Source: Gnetum montanum
Lineage: Eukaryota > Streptophyta > Gnetopsida > Gnetales > Gnetaceae
Assembly: GCA_015680685.1 (NCBI GenBank)
Contig: MNCI01030091.1
Coordinates: 2,011-66,010 of the forward strand
Length of the DNA: 64,000 nucleotides
Direction of reading: 5' to 3'
In this document: piece by piece, positions 36,263-47,974 of the stretch
How the letters are laid out: the number at the start of each line of letters is the position of its first letter
Position numbering within the stretch: position 1 is the first letter of the stretch
The notes under the pieces: model-generated
The model's input: only the letters and a program-made list of their open reading frames with translations
Told to the model about the DNA's origin: nothing
The model's database searches: none
Position numbers and translations under genes: made by a program

Positions 36263-36280
36263 GAGGCCCTCCTAGCACCA
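36263..36280 (-). promoter_or_regulatory. Probable primer-binding site of F
   Basis: Minus-strand TGGTGCTAGGAGGGCCTC, six bases inside the right LTR. It starts with TGG as required for a tRNA 3' CCA end but differs from the Athila-type site used by the other elements. The tRNA is not identified. Confidence 0.5.
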
Positions 36281-36286
36281 TAAAAC

Positions 36287-38010
36287 TGTAGCAACTGAAA
36301 AATTTGGTCCTTGGAAAATTGAAGATCTCAACACAATAGCCTTAGCCATAAATCCCTAGGGCCTCCAAAAAAATAATATTTGAAGTACCCTAGATGATTT
36401 GGCAGATCACCCAAGGACTTAGAGGAGGGTAAATAAGATTATAAATATAAAAATGCAAAAAATTACAAATCTAAAAAAGTGAGAGTACTTGTAGATTGCA
36501 CATAAAATTAGAAACCTTAAACTTTATTAAAAAAGAACAAAGAATATGCTTGAGGAACGTGTACAAAAATATGCCTGGGGTAGTAGTGGAGTTCACTTTG
36601 ATGGAAGCTTGGAATCCATTACTCCATGATCTAGATGCTCCACAACTCCTAGTGATTTTGAACCTTTGGTACTCCTTACACTAGATTTGCAAGGGGGATG
36701 TTATTGCAAGGGTTTGAGAAAAGTAAGAAATGTGGTTGCTAGATTGCTCCACACTAGGGATTGGGCATCCCAAAAATGCAATTTTGACACCAAAAATCTA
36801 CAAATCTCAAGGGGGATTACAAAGGCTACAATGCTTTCATGTTGGGATTCAAGAGAATGCAATCATGGGAGATTGCAAGAGCTCTTGATTAACTAAAAAT
36901 TCCCAAGTTTGGAAATACAAAAAGTCTCAAATTTCCAAAAAGTCTCCAGATTATGGAACTATAAAAATTATAGAACCTTGAAATGGCATTTTGGTTTAGC
37001 TTTTATAGGTTTTTTCACCTTAATTTTTTCTGAAAATTGGCTATGGTTTGGCTGCAAATTTTGGCTATGCTTTAGGTGGGGTAGATGCCAAAATTTGGGG
37101 GGTTACTATATATAGTAAGTGTTAAAACCCCATGGCCATTCCATTTACTATAAATAGTAATAGGGGGATGGAATCCATGCTGGATATAGATCTTCTATGT
37201 TGGGCCTTCAACCTTTTACATTGGCATGTTGGATTAACGCTAGAGTGCATGGAGTGTTGAAATATAGTCTTTGTTGTTTCCACACTAGGGGCATGTAGTT
37301 TCCATGGTGGGGGAAGCTTCCACACTGAGGGGGGAAAGCTTCCATGCTAGGGGGAAAAGCTTTTCATCCTAGGGGAAAACTTCCATGCTGAGGAGGGGGT
37401 CCCAAGCATCCAAGATGGAGGTAGGTGAGCTTTCCTCCCATGCATCCTAGTTGGAGGTAGGTGAGCTTTTCCCTCATGCATCCAAGCTATAGGTAGGTGA
37501 GCTTTCCCCCTCATGCAACCTAGTTGGGGATAGGTGATCTTTCCACCCATGCATCCAAGCTAGAGTTAGGTGAGCTTTCCACCCATGCATCCTAGTTGGG
37601 GGTAGGTGAACTTTCTACCCATGCATCCAAGCTGAAGGAAGGTGAGCTTTCTCCCCATGCATCCAAGCTAGAGGTAGGTGAGCTTTTCCCCCCTGCATCC
37701 AAGATGGAGGTAGATGTCTTTAGCATAGAAAATTATTTACCCTCCATAAAACCTATAAAAATGTCAATTTTGACATTTCAAAAGGCATTTTTATATGCCC
37801 CCAAGCCCAAATGTAGACATAACATGACTTTTTTTTCATGTGGGGAATGAGGCTTTAATCACTTATGAGGCATTTTTCAGCCCTAAAAGTGTAAATTATG
37901 TGAGACTGCACCTCGTGGATCATAATCCTCACATTTATAATGAAGGTTTTCCTTGAGTTTCATGGGATGGGGTTACAAAGATTATAACATGCAAATTTAG
38001 TGGTGTTTTA
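36287..38010 (-). repeat. Right LTR of F (5' LTR in F's orientation)
   Basis: 1724 bp, TGTAGCAACTG to ggtgtttta (terminal CA decayed to TA). It is longer than the left copy by 210 bp, mostly through expansion of the minisatellite at 37407-37720. Open frames 36496-36684, 36666-36896, 37347-37550 and 37596-37850 lie inside the LTR and are not genes. Confidence 0.85.
37407..37720. repeat. 36-bp minisatellite within the F LTR
   Basis: About nine units of the form gcatccaagctagaggtagg + tgagctttcc(c/a)cccat. Units alternate between gcatccaagct and gcatcctagtt, giving a 72-bp dimer over three periods. The other LTR (21065-21135) has only two units, so the array expanded or contracted after insertion. 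Confidence 0.85.
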
Positions 38011-38015
38011 AGATC

Positions 38016-38880
38016 ACATATCCATTTCAATAATGGGAAATCAACATTATTGAACTTATAATAGCTAAGTCTTCTATAGCTTTATTATCATCATAACAGA
38101 ATACTTCACAAAATGAATAAAAGTAATTTTTCTATGGAAAAAGAATTTACAATAGGTATGTTAATTGATTTTAGATAACACAGTATCATGTTTTGGCCTA
38201 CCTTTAGCCATTATCACCAATAATAGACCAAAGTTTAGTAATAGTGAAACACGAGATTTCTATAAAAAGTTACATATTAAGCATTCTTTTTCTACACCAT
38301 ATTATACATAAGCTAATGGACAAGCTAAAGCTAGCAACAAAGTTATCATGAATCTTCTTCAGAAAATTCTAAACAATGACAAATGCAAGTGGCATGAATA
38401 GTTACTATATGCGCTATGGACCTATAGGAAAATATTTTCATAGCAACTGGTATTATCCCATACAACCTTGTTTATGGATCTAAAGCTATTTTTCCTCTTA
38501 AATTGTAGGTTCCATCCTTGAGGATAGCTCTGTTTGACTACATTAGCAACAAATACAATAAGGAATTGTGTATCATTAATTTAGATTTGATAAAAGAGTA
38601 ACAATTGTAGACACTTACAAACATCGAATGTTATTAAGAGAAGCATAGATAGTAGTGCCATTTTGACTTAAATTAATGGAAATTTAAAAATAAATACCTA
38701 GTTCTAAAATCTATTCTTGAATCCACATACAAGTATTTGGCCAAGTGGGAAGGACTCTTCCTAATGATCAAAGCTTATAGGAATAGAGCCTTTAGGATAA
38801 TAGTCCTGGATGGGAATGACTTGACTAACCTAATCAACCATTCCTATCTAAAGTCATATTATATCTAACATTAACTTGTT
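38016..38880 (+). pseudogene. pol: E: integrase catalytic core and C-terminus
   Basis: Strand-transfer core of E, separated from its zinc domain by F. Visible in order: WEINIIELI near 38040, FIIIITEYFTK near 38080, GLPLAIITNNRPKFSN near 38195, HIKHSFSTPYYT, ANGQAKASNKVIMNLLQKIL near 38310, KWHE.LLYALWTYRK near 38390. The three acidic catalytic positions read Asn, Asn and Lys, each explained by one G-to-A change, so the enzyme is dead. Further Tat-like C-terminal sequence (KLIGIEP) follows to about 38870, with many stops. Confidence 0.8.
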
Positions 38881-39720
38881 TGCTCTTAGTGTTTGTTTTC
38901 TTTTGTTTGTAAATTTAAACAGATATGTGGTATTGACAAACTTCATGACCTATAACAAGTGAGCATGTAAAATGTTTTCTTCCTATCATCTAAAATACTA
39001 TAAAGCTTACAAATATATGAAATATAAATATAGTATCCTAAAGCTTTATGAGCTATTTTTTCATAATAGCTAATGTTTACTTGCTACTCTCATATTATCT
39101 CATGTTTCTTTCCTTTTTTTTTTCTTTCTTAGTTTTTTTTTTTGTAGGATGTACCATAAGTCATTGTAGAGGTGTGATTCATTGTAGTAGTAAACTACCA
39201 CATGATCTTAACACATGTGATTCTATTAGCTTGTTTGTCCATGCCAATAGGAGTTTCCCCTCTATCCTTCTCACTACTCCTTCTTAGCTATGACCTCATA
39301 TCGATTTTGTTCCTTAACATTCTACTTACAATGAAGACCTTTACTCTACATCCTTGCATTATGACCATGTGATATACTTCACATACTTGATTTATTAATT
39401 CATTAAATCCCCTTATACTTCATGCAATGAAATAACAAAAGTTTGGCATTGTAAATAAAATCTAAAGAAGGTTTTGTAGCAAAAAAAATGAAGAGGAAAA
39501 AACTAAGAAAGATAAGAATCTAAAGTAGCCCAAAACAAAGAATGTCAAGTAACCAAAGTAGACAAAAGTAAAAAAAAGTAAATTCTTAGAAAAAAGGAGA
39601 AATCCAAGTGGACAAAGTATCCCATAACAAAGCACTAGTTTCTCCAAAAATGTATAGCTCGTAAACCAAGTGCAAATCATGAAGCAATCATCAACCAATG
39701 AGCATATCATTGAGCCATAG
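38881..39720 (+). other. E 3' spacer
   Basis: No gene supported. It is T-rich on the + strand to 39140 with a homopolymer T run near 39115-39145. The 79-codon Phe-rich frame at 39048 and the minus-strand 100-codon frame at 39462-39764 reflect composition. It ends where D2's LTR begins. No E LTR is present. Confidence 0.5.
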
Positions 39721-40236
39721 TGATGAGCAGTCCAGGCACCCCTACGTGCAACCATACGAATCACAAAGCATTCACGTGTGGTTTGGTCAAATTCTATAGA
39801 CTCTATGTCTTCTAGTACACAAGTCTTCTAGGAAGTGAACTTTTCCCTAATAGTCATTCATTGTCTTCTCAATTACACTTGTGATGCACAAAGGTATGGT
39901 TAAGTGTAATTGAGGCATATGATTTTTATTATTTTATATTTTATGCTCCTATTTCTTTAAAATAGAGAAATGAAGTAATTTAATATCTAATTTAATTTAA
40001 CTAGTTAACCAATCTCTAACTAGTTCAAAGATAAGCATCTGGTCCCACTTTCTATACACGTCATGAACCTACATATCCACTACTAGGGTTACCAAGCACT
40101 ATGCTACTAGGCAAACCAAGCAATAACACTACTAGGATTACCAAGCAAATAAATGTTTATGCTTGAAGCTATCGTAATTATGTCTTTAATCTATTTATCT
40201 TAATTAATTAACCACTTGAAATCTAATTTAGCTTAA
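39721..40236 (-). repeat. D2 3' LTR, left piece (U5 side)
   Basis: tgatgagcagtccaggcaccc to ...tttagcttaa, co-linear with 22930-23430 and 33977-34480 of D1. Cut by C. Confidence 0.85.
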
Positions 40237-41077
40237 TGATGAATCATGTTTTGACTAGATCCGATATCATGATATTGAAGCCTTGACATTAGATACCCTA
40301 TGTCAAAGCCTAGGACGTGATGTCAAATATCCAATATTGCGGGGTATATGTCGGCCTATAAATATGGCACTTGGGCTTACAATTGAGATAGTTTTTTATA
40401 TAGTTTTTCATAGTTTTTATCATAGATAGAAAAGCTCTTGCAGTTTGTTTTATCCATAGTTAGAATATTTTCTGAGTGTTAGCAGTAGAATTTTGACTGT
40501 GTATAGATCTTTCTTTGAACACTGATATACCTGAGCACAACAGTGTAACTTTGGTCATCCTTGTAGCACTAAGAATAGAATAATGTTTTTTTATGCATTT
40601 AATATTCATGCACGTCTCTTTAATAAAATTTAATTAAGCTATTAATTTCTAGTTGTTAAGGAACACAAGCATGACCATCTCAAGCATACGTGTTGCACTT
40701 GGTAACCAAGAAATTTTTAATGTTTAGTATCCCAACAGTGCTATGCGTGTTTAGGATGTGTTTGAATGGGTACTTGTGTTAGGCTAGCTAGGTAGTAGAT
40801 AAATTAGATTTTAAATTACTCTACCTTTCATTTTTGTTCTAGGTGATTAAATTTATAAAATACAAAATGATAAAAATCATATACCTTGATTACACTTAAT
40901 CATATACTTGTACCTTACAAGTGGAACTAAGAAGACAAAAATGGTTCTCAATTCCCATTTTACCTCCTAGAGAATTAATGCACTAGAAAACTTTAGGTCC
41001 ATAGAATTTGACTGGATCATGCATAAATGCCTTAGTGATTCGTATGGTTGGGTGTAGGGGTACCTCATCACTCATCA
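40237..41077 (+). repeat. 5' LTR of C
   Basis: 841 bp, TGATGAATCATGTTTTGAC to cactcatca. TATAAATA at 40357-40364. The primer-binding site follows. The end has gtgtaggggtacctcatc, as in the other families. Confidence 0.9.
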
Positions 41078-41078
41078 T

Positions 41079-41096
41079 TGGCACCATTGCTAGGAC
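41079..41096 (+). promoter_or_regulatory. Primer-binding site of C
   Basis: TGGCACCATTGCTAGGAC, one base after the LTR end. It matches the A1/B1/D1 site allowing transitions. Confidence 0.8.
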
Positions 41097-41099
41097 CCT

Positions 41100-43776
41100 T
41101 TTAGTTGTTACATGTGCTATCTAAGACTAGTAAAAATTATTCAAATCATTGGAATGAACCTTAGAGTCATACCACATCTTAAGATTACTACAAAAATATT
41201 TAGAAGCACACTGCATTTTTATTTTTTTTTAACATAGAATGTTTTCTTCTCACAGGAGTGATTCTCTACCCAAGTATGATGGGAGTACATCCATTGGTGC
41301 CTCAAAAATACTGAGTGGTATAAGCTCATCCTGATGGGCATGTACCAAATTTTACCCTCATCCTACACTAGGATGAACAACTATGGCAATGTGACATGAA
41401 GGGCAACATTGTGTTTCTACTTGATCGATTCGTTCCTACAATGCTTCAACAATTTCTTATACGATGGGGTCTCAAAGGACTTCATGCTAAGTGCGTGGTT
41501 TAGGATAGTGACACCAAGAATTATCATCCCATTGAGGCACAATATCTCAGGAAACACTAGTTAGAATAATGTCATGAATTTGCAAAGGAAAAAGGATTTA
41601 ATGATTCCTCATTCTTGTTGTATCAAAAAGATGGTGGAGAGCACTTCTTTGGGGGTTTTCCATTTAGTGAAATTCCTCTCTTTTACTTAAGTAAAAAAGG
41701 TTAAAACTAAAGCCTACAGTCCATTATTCACAATCTTGGTTCTAGTAAGAATGGATCCAATGACAAAGAAGGATCCAAAGGGGAAAGTCAATGTAGGAAT
41801 GCAGATAAGAAACAAGATCATGATCATGGTTGTAATCACCAAAGAGGTGGTAGTAGGCACCATGATGATGCTAGTCCTCCTTCCTCTTCCTCTTCATCAT
41901 CATCCTCTTCTTCTAGCTCTAATCGCAACTTTGGGGGGCACAACTGTGATGGAGGTGATCAATAATACTAAAGTGATCAAAGGGATTGTTGGGCAAGGAA
42001 AGACTAGGGATGCGAGCCTTCAAGAGAGACACAATGCCATGAATGAAGGGGTAGTAAAGGGAATCATAGGCATCAAAATTAAGGGCTTGATAAGCCTTTT
42101 ATTGCTACCTAATGAATGCTAAACATCACAAAGGAAGTATGAATTTCAACAAGGCATGTAAAGAATAGTCAGATCAAAAGATTAGACATGAACAATATCC
42201 CTAAGTTTGAAGGGGGATATAACTCAGATCTGTAGAACCATCTCGAAGCTTTTCAAGATGCATGTGCCTTGCAAAATATAGAAAATGTGTGGCAAAAGCT
42301 TAAGTTATTCCCAAGGACACTCATTAAAGAAGAAGAAAACTCATACCAGTCTTTAGAACTAAAATCTATCAGACGATGGAGTATAATTCTTAAATTATTC
42401 AATGACAAATATCAAACATATTCTAGAGTCTCCAACTTAAGAAGACAAATCCAAGGATGGAAATAAGGAACACACAAACCCTTGGATGCTACCATTGGTT
42501 GATACTATTCCTTAATGCATAGATGTCCTAGCCATGGTTATTCTTAATTAGATCAACTTCACCACATTGTAGATAGGCTTTGATTTGAAATAAGGAGAAC
42601 CCTTGGCATCTATGCCCAAGGATGACTATCAGAATTAAGCACCTATCAGATCCAAAGATTGATTGAGTAGGTAGCTAAAGAGGAATGTGAATTAAGAAAA
42701 CATGAAAGTGTAGAAGAGTATAATCACAATTTTTCCATTCACAATAGGGGGGTTAGATTTTGTGATAGTGAGAAAGAATCGGCACTTAATGAGGTGGTGA
42801 ATAATAAAGCCTTTCCACTTCAAAAATTTTAATGTAAAATTATAGCCAAGGTTGATCAGTTATAGGACTCCATGGATAGCATATTTCAAGTTGTCCTAAA
42901 AATTTCTAAAGAGTCCAAACAACAAGCTAGTGATCATGAGCTCAGGAGGTGCAAGGAAACTGAACATGCCTATCAAAGAAGTAAGGGTAATATTGTTGCA
43001 ATAGAGGAAGTTCCAGGAAGCAAATCTAATGATGGTGGGTGTGACATTTGCTAGTATGAACATCCTAAGGGATTTTTCCCAATTTTTTCACACTTACAAG
43101 AGTATGGGGTGTACACTTTGAATCCTTGACTCACACGAAGGCAAACACCTAGAAGATTGCCTTATCCTCAAGGCAATTCTAGGTAGTTCTACTAGAAACA
43201 ACAGTATTATCCAAGTGAAACTCGATTGCAATGATATGATCAATATCAACAGTGGTAACAACCAAAGTCATGGGCACTGGAACCACCAAGGTAGAAATAC
43301 CCTTGCAAACAACCTAATCCATGTGGATACTATGTCCAACAACCCCTATCTCCATGTGACTCATCTGATCATGTTTCTACTTTTCAATCTCACTACCATC
43401 CTTCTAATTATTATCAAACTCATTCTCCACATGTAAGAAGGAATAACACCTTTTATCCTTATCCTCCTCCTATTCTTGCACATCTTCCTCCTCCATCCAC
43501 ACAGCTACCACCTACTCCACCTATGCAAGGTGAAATTTTAGCTCAACCATAACAATGCAATGCTACTAGAGCTATTAATCTATAACTAGTTCATTAACCG
43601 AGTTAATTGAGTTGTTCAGATACTTGATCAAATAAAATACCTTTCTTCTGATCATGTAGTTCCCATAAGCCCTCAAATACACCTGTAGTTGACAGACCTA
43701 TTCCTCTATATTCCTCTATAGCACATTCCTTCAAGTCTCTTTCAAACCAAATACCATCCAAGATCCATACTGTTAT
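41100..43776 (+). pseudogene. gag: C: Gag polyprotein (decayed)
   Basis: Leader and N-terminal sequence to about 41720, then one frame to about 43585 interrupted by stops. Thirteen consecutive Ser codons lie at 41882-41920. The Gag core starts at MNNIPKFEGGYNSD (42188) and continues with LQNIENVWQKLKLFP, IRRWSIILKLFNDKYQTY, LRRQIQGWK and HHIVDRL. A helical linker (MDSIFQVVLKISKESKQQ, 42872) leads to zinc-knuckle-like CDIC.YEHPKGFFP near 43038 and a Tyr/Pro/His-rich tail. 43586-43776 is non-coding. Protease is not present because B1 is inserted here and the following C segment is deleted. Confidence 0.75.
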
Positions 43777-44666
43777 TGATGAATCATAATTCATCAGGCT
43801 ACAATATTGGACCCCTGATATCAGATCCATGATATTGGGTACATGATATCATAGCACAAATAATGATATTGGATACATGATATCATGAATCCTATGTGAG
43901 CCTATAAATACACATGTAGGCACAGGAGAGGAGTCAATTTTTCAATAGTCAATTTAGTGTTAGAGTAGAGTCTTTTTGTCATTTTTTCCTCTCAACCTTC
44001 TCTCCCAGTGCATGCCCACAGTGTGATGATTGTAATTGTATGGCACCTTTATTCAAGTGTGACGTACTTGGACATGCACATGACCAGAAATAAAGATCGA
44101 GATTACTTCATCATTGCAAAATTCACTTAGTTTAATTATTTAATTGTTATTGTTATTTATTGCTTTCATAGTTAATATGTCTTCACCCTAAACTTCTTAA
44201 ACATAGAATGAGTACAACTTAATCATGAGCATTTAAGTGTGACTACTTGGTATCCCAGTAGCGTACCTAGGCCATGCGCTTGGTAATCCCAATGGTAGTC
44301 ATTCACAAGGTCCAAGATGTATACAGATGATTAAGGAATAGATGCTCATAGCACTTAGGCTAGCTTAGATTCTCTCTCCCATTTCCTATTAGCTTATCTC
44401 TCCCTCCCTTTTCCTCCTAGCTTAATTAAAGATATTTTCCATTACCTCTAAGAGTAGCACTAGGTTAGAAACCACGTCATACACCTCACTCTAGACTAAA
44501 CCATACATGATAAAGTAAATACTAGTCCACGTGGGAAGACAATGAACTAAAATCAATGAGTAACTATCTAGATACCACAACTAGCCTATCTGCAGAGTTT
44601 GACCGGATTGTGCATGAAACGCTCATACTCATATGGTTGAGTGTAGGGGTATCTCACCACTCATCA
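43777..44666 (+). repeat. 5' LTR of B1
   Basis: 890 bp, TGATGAATCATAATTCATC to caccactcatca. U3 has five gatatc/gatatt cores at 43817, 43831, 43845, 43865 and 43879, then TATAAATA at 43903-43910 and aataaagatc at about 44091. Confidence 0.9.
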
Positions 44667-44667
44667 T

Positions 44668-44685
44668 TGGCACCGTTGTTAAGGA
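44668..44685 (+). promoter_or_regulatory. Primer-binding site of B1
   Basis: TGGCACCGTTGTTAAGGA, one base after the LTR. It differs from the A1 site by transitions and one change near the 3' end. Confidence 0.85.
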
Positions 44686-44811
44686 TAGTGCTGGTTATTT
44701 AGATTAGTTACATCATACAAGATCACTATAACAAAGTATTAATGATATATCTTTCAGAAAAAAAATATAATAATAATAATTGCAATTAAAGCACACACAA
44801 ATTTACAACCA

Positions 44812-46352
44812 TGTCTCTCTCAAAAGTCTCTGACAATGCAACAACTAGTGAGGCAATTCATTGGAGAACCAACAAATTATATGATGATGATGATAAAGTT
44901 TAGAGTACCCAATTTGATGTAGGGGTCTCCTATGAGCATAAACATAAACAACATCATCCCAACTCACAAATGCATAACATACCTTGTGAAAATGAACCCC
45001 TACTGGCCACTACAAGCCTAACAGAAACACAAGAGGCCATTTGAATATCCCGCAGGCATCACAAGGAAAGTTGTCTACCCTGGCTTGACTTAAACAACTT
45101 TCCCAAGTTCTCAAGAGGCTATGAATTAGATCTGCAACAATATTTACAAGCCTTCTATGATGCCTATGAATGGAAAACATTGATAATGGATAGCAAAAAC
45201 TTAAGCTCTTTCCTATGACACTTGTTGGCCATGCAAAAGTGTTGTATAGGTCCCTAAAATCAAAGTCAATTCAACGTTGGCCAAAAATGGTAGAACTCTT
45301 CAACGAAAGATACCAAACTTATGCAAGAGTATCAGCCTTGAGAAAACAAATCCAAGAGTGGGAACAAGCACAACATGAACCCTTGTACATGGCCTTAAAA
45401 AGATATTATGCACTATTAAACAACTGTCCAGTCCATGGGTTCTCTGAGGAAAGGCTAATGTACCATATCATAGATGGGCTCCATAATGAAATAAGGGAGA
45501 TCCTAGGGATGTATGCCTGAGTTCAACCATATGAGCTATGATCCCATCAATTCCAAGAGCTTATCAAGCAGGTAGAAAAAGAAGAAGGAGAAATGGCTAA
45601 ATGGGAGAATGTTGAAAAATCTCAATAGGCCCAAAAATCAACAAGGACCCATGATTATGAAGAGGAGAAATCAACTCACCGCAAGGAGGTGGAACCATCT
45701 TTTCCAATACTAAAATCATTGGATGAAGTTGAGGCAAAGATCAATAGGATGATGGAATGGATACATGAAAAGTGTGGAGAATATGCCAACATTATTGGAG
45801 ATAGAGTTATGAAAACCTAAGAAATAGGACAAAACACCTTTAGACAATTGGAAAGAAGGGTTGAAGAGAATAAGAACTTAACTACCAATCATATGTATCA
45901 ATGTAACATTTTCCTGTACAATCACCCCAAGGGCCAATGCCCAATCTTGTCACATTTGCATGAGCATTGGGGAAGAACGTTACATCTAGAGTTTGCACAA
46001 AAATATTGTGTTCAATCATAGTAGCAATAATCCCAGTCATGGGGGAGGACATCCCCAAACTAGTTACACCCTTCATACCATCCGAACCTAAGTGCTTATC
46101 AAGTTCAACANTGCACCACAGCATCAACCCACGAATGTTACTTATGCTTCTACTATCAATAGTAGTGGGAATCCTCCACAACACCATAAGTGTCCCTTCT
46201 TTAGACGTGACCATAGAAAGGGACACCACAGTTCAGAAACCACTACATCTGCCAACTCAGCACAAGTCCAACACTGTGGTGCATCTTCCTCTTTGAACCC
46301 AATGCCTCATGTTACCTTATCAAGGTCAGCACTCAATACTCCAACAACCATG
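44812..46352 (+). pseudogene. gag: B1: Gag polyprotein
   Basis: Starts MSLSKVSDNATTSEAIHWRTN, clearly the sister of A1's Gag (MMYVSQDDVNATTSKAIHWRIN). Core: NNFPKFSRGYELD, IQRWPKMVELFNERYQTYARV, LRKQIQEWEQ, LKRYYALLNNCPVHGFS, LMYHIIDGLHNEIREILGMY (open frame 45215-45520). The zinc-knuckle-like region lies near 45900 (YQCN.....HPKGQCP) and a second Cys/His cluster near 46190 (HKCPFFRRDHRKGHH). It shares with A1 an in-frame TGA near 45536 and TAG near 45625. One unknown base at 46111 and at least one frameshift near 45180. Confidence 0.8.
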
Positions 46353-47974
46353 TGACCCAATGAATGTAGCCACATGGGGAGACATGTTGATCCTTTCATA
46401 CCATCTTACGATCACAAGTATCATAGTGGGTCAACTCTTTATAAATTAACCACATCTTATAACTTGCCCCACTATGTTAACTCTAATCAAGTGTGTGAAC
46501 CCAAATGGGGTAATTATGACTAAGTCCCAATATTTCCAACATGCAAGGATCCCAACATTCCATTTATTAATTCTAGCAATGCTCAACCATTTAGCTATGG
46601 GGGTATCCTCCATTCTAACAACACAGAATTAATAAATGTTTTTTTGTTTCTTTAATCTTTTAACTTTTTATTTTCTAGTTTTTCACCTTTTAATTTATTG
46701 CTTTATCTTTCTATCTTTTTATGAGTAATCTCATCTACAAATAAAACACTCATGTGACTCATTGGTTCAGGTGTTGTTCTCTACTATCAAGTCTCATGTG
46801 ACTAATTACTTGAATAGCGAGCCCACAACATCCACTTACCCATTTCATTAATAAGAGGTTCTACCCTAGGTACAATGATATTCCTAATCATTAAAACTTA
46901 AAGTAACCTTGTGTTCATTATACCCAAAGTGAAGAAGGATGGACCAAGAGGGAATGACCAAGGTGTGACATCAAGGGGACTTGTGGATTCTCTTTGGTGA
47001 CATCTATAGGAGTTATCATGCAACTTGGTTGTACTAAGATCCTTGTAGATCTAATGAAAAATGGGAGTAAGATTATTCAAAAGGCACTCAATCAAGGAAA
47101 ATTAATGCTATTCTAGGGGGTTCCACTAGAAAGACATGCACCCATGCCTGAAGGTAGGTGGCTTCTTTGGATTAAGCACTTCATCAAAAAAAGGAGAGAG
47201 AAGAGAAAAGAGAAGAAGAGTGCCACAAAGAAAAATCACTCCTTCCTTATATGAAATGCCAAGTGATCGTACACCTTGCTGTCATGATGCTCTCATGGTT
47301 TTCTATCATTGGGATGACACAATGCGATGTCACTAATAAGAGGAATGGACTTGGTCTTTATTTTGAAGTGACGGGCTAATGACACACTAATTATGACTTA
47401 CACTAAGGATTCATTTTACCCTAGGCTAGTTACCTCATGTCTTGCTCTTTGTAATCCCTTTTACAATTCATCCCATCTAGATATTCATGTACTTGGGGCT
47501 CATGATTTGTGTAGTGTTGAATGTATACCTCATCATGGTGGTATTTAACCTTTGTGTGTTCTGTTGCATCTGTGTCGATTACATTTAACTCTTCTAGTGC
47601 CTACGGACATTTTAAGGTGTGGTTATGCAAGGGCATTATAGGTTAGAACTTGCTTTGGGGAGGACCCACTAGTGTAACTTTTGTAATTTGCACTCGTAAC
47701 ACATCTCTTGCACATCATCTTATACCCTCCAAGTATTACCAATGTTCTTCTTTCCCTTATCATCCTTCTGGTTCAAACGTTCCTATGAGCCAACACATGT
47801 CCTTTTTCCTCATACTCTTCATGACTATCATTGTCAGATTTTACACCATTATAATTTTTGTGCCTTTAGGACTAGTTTATAATACCCTAGACCCCTTACA
47901 TTAACCTAAAGTCAATTTATACCTTGAAATTTCAAAAATTTATAAATTTTTCTAAGTATCCTATTCTCGAAAGG
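46353..47974 (+). other. B1 spacer
   Basis: No pol and no supported gene. It is homologous to the A1 spacer (T-rich block 46640-46720, the 'gtgtgacatcaagggga' block near 46964, the 'gacattttaaggtgtggtta' block near 47606) and to the untranslated 3' sequences of C and G. Confidence 0.6.

Larger units (their letters stand above)
19910..38010 (-). mobile_element. Element F: minus-strand LTR element with 1.5-1.7-kb LTRs, host of D1
   Basis: Two long direct repeats (19910-21423 and 36287-38010) bracket about 2.9 kb of own interior once D1 is removed. Orientation is minus: Gag reads on the minus strand, a purine-rich tract adjoins the left LTR and a primer-site-like TGGTGCTAGGAGGGCCTC adjoins the right LTR. 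Target duplication is atatc (19905-19909) and agatc (38011-38015), one mismatch. F split E's integrase. When F and one duplication copy are ignored, E's integrase resumes with the residue spacing expected for the family. F has gag but no recognisable pol, so it was probably non-autonomous. Confidence 0.75.
3011..39720 (+). mobile_element. Element E: fragmented Tat-like Ty3/gypsy retrotransposon
   Basis: Pieces of one + strand element, in order: Gag/protease remnant (3011-4240), reverse transcriptase (11100-12240), RNase H (12340-12665), archaeal-type second RNase H (12800-13077 continuing at 19306-19470), integrase zinc-binding region (19650-19904) and integrase core (38016-38880), then a 3' spacer to 39720. 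The dual RNase H arrangement defines the Tat lineage. Interruptions are 4241-11090, A1 and F. No LTR of E is visible: the left end is cut by G and the right end by D2. It is the oldest recognisable element in the left half, with all coding regions heavily mutated. Confidence 0.75.
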
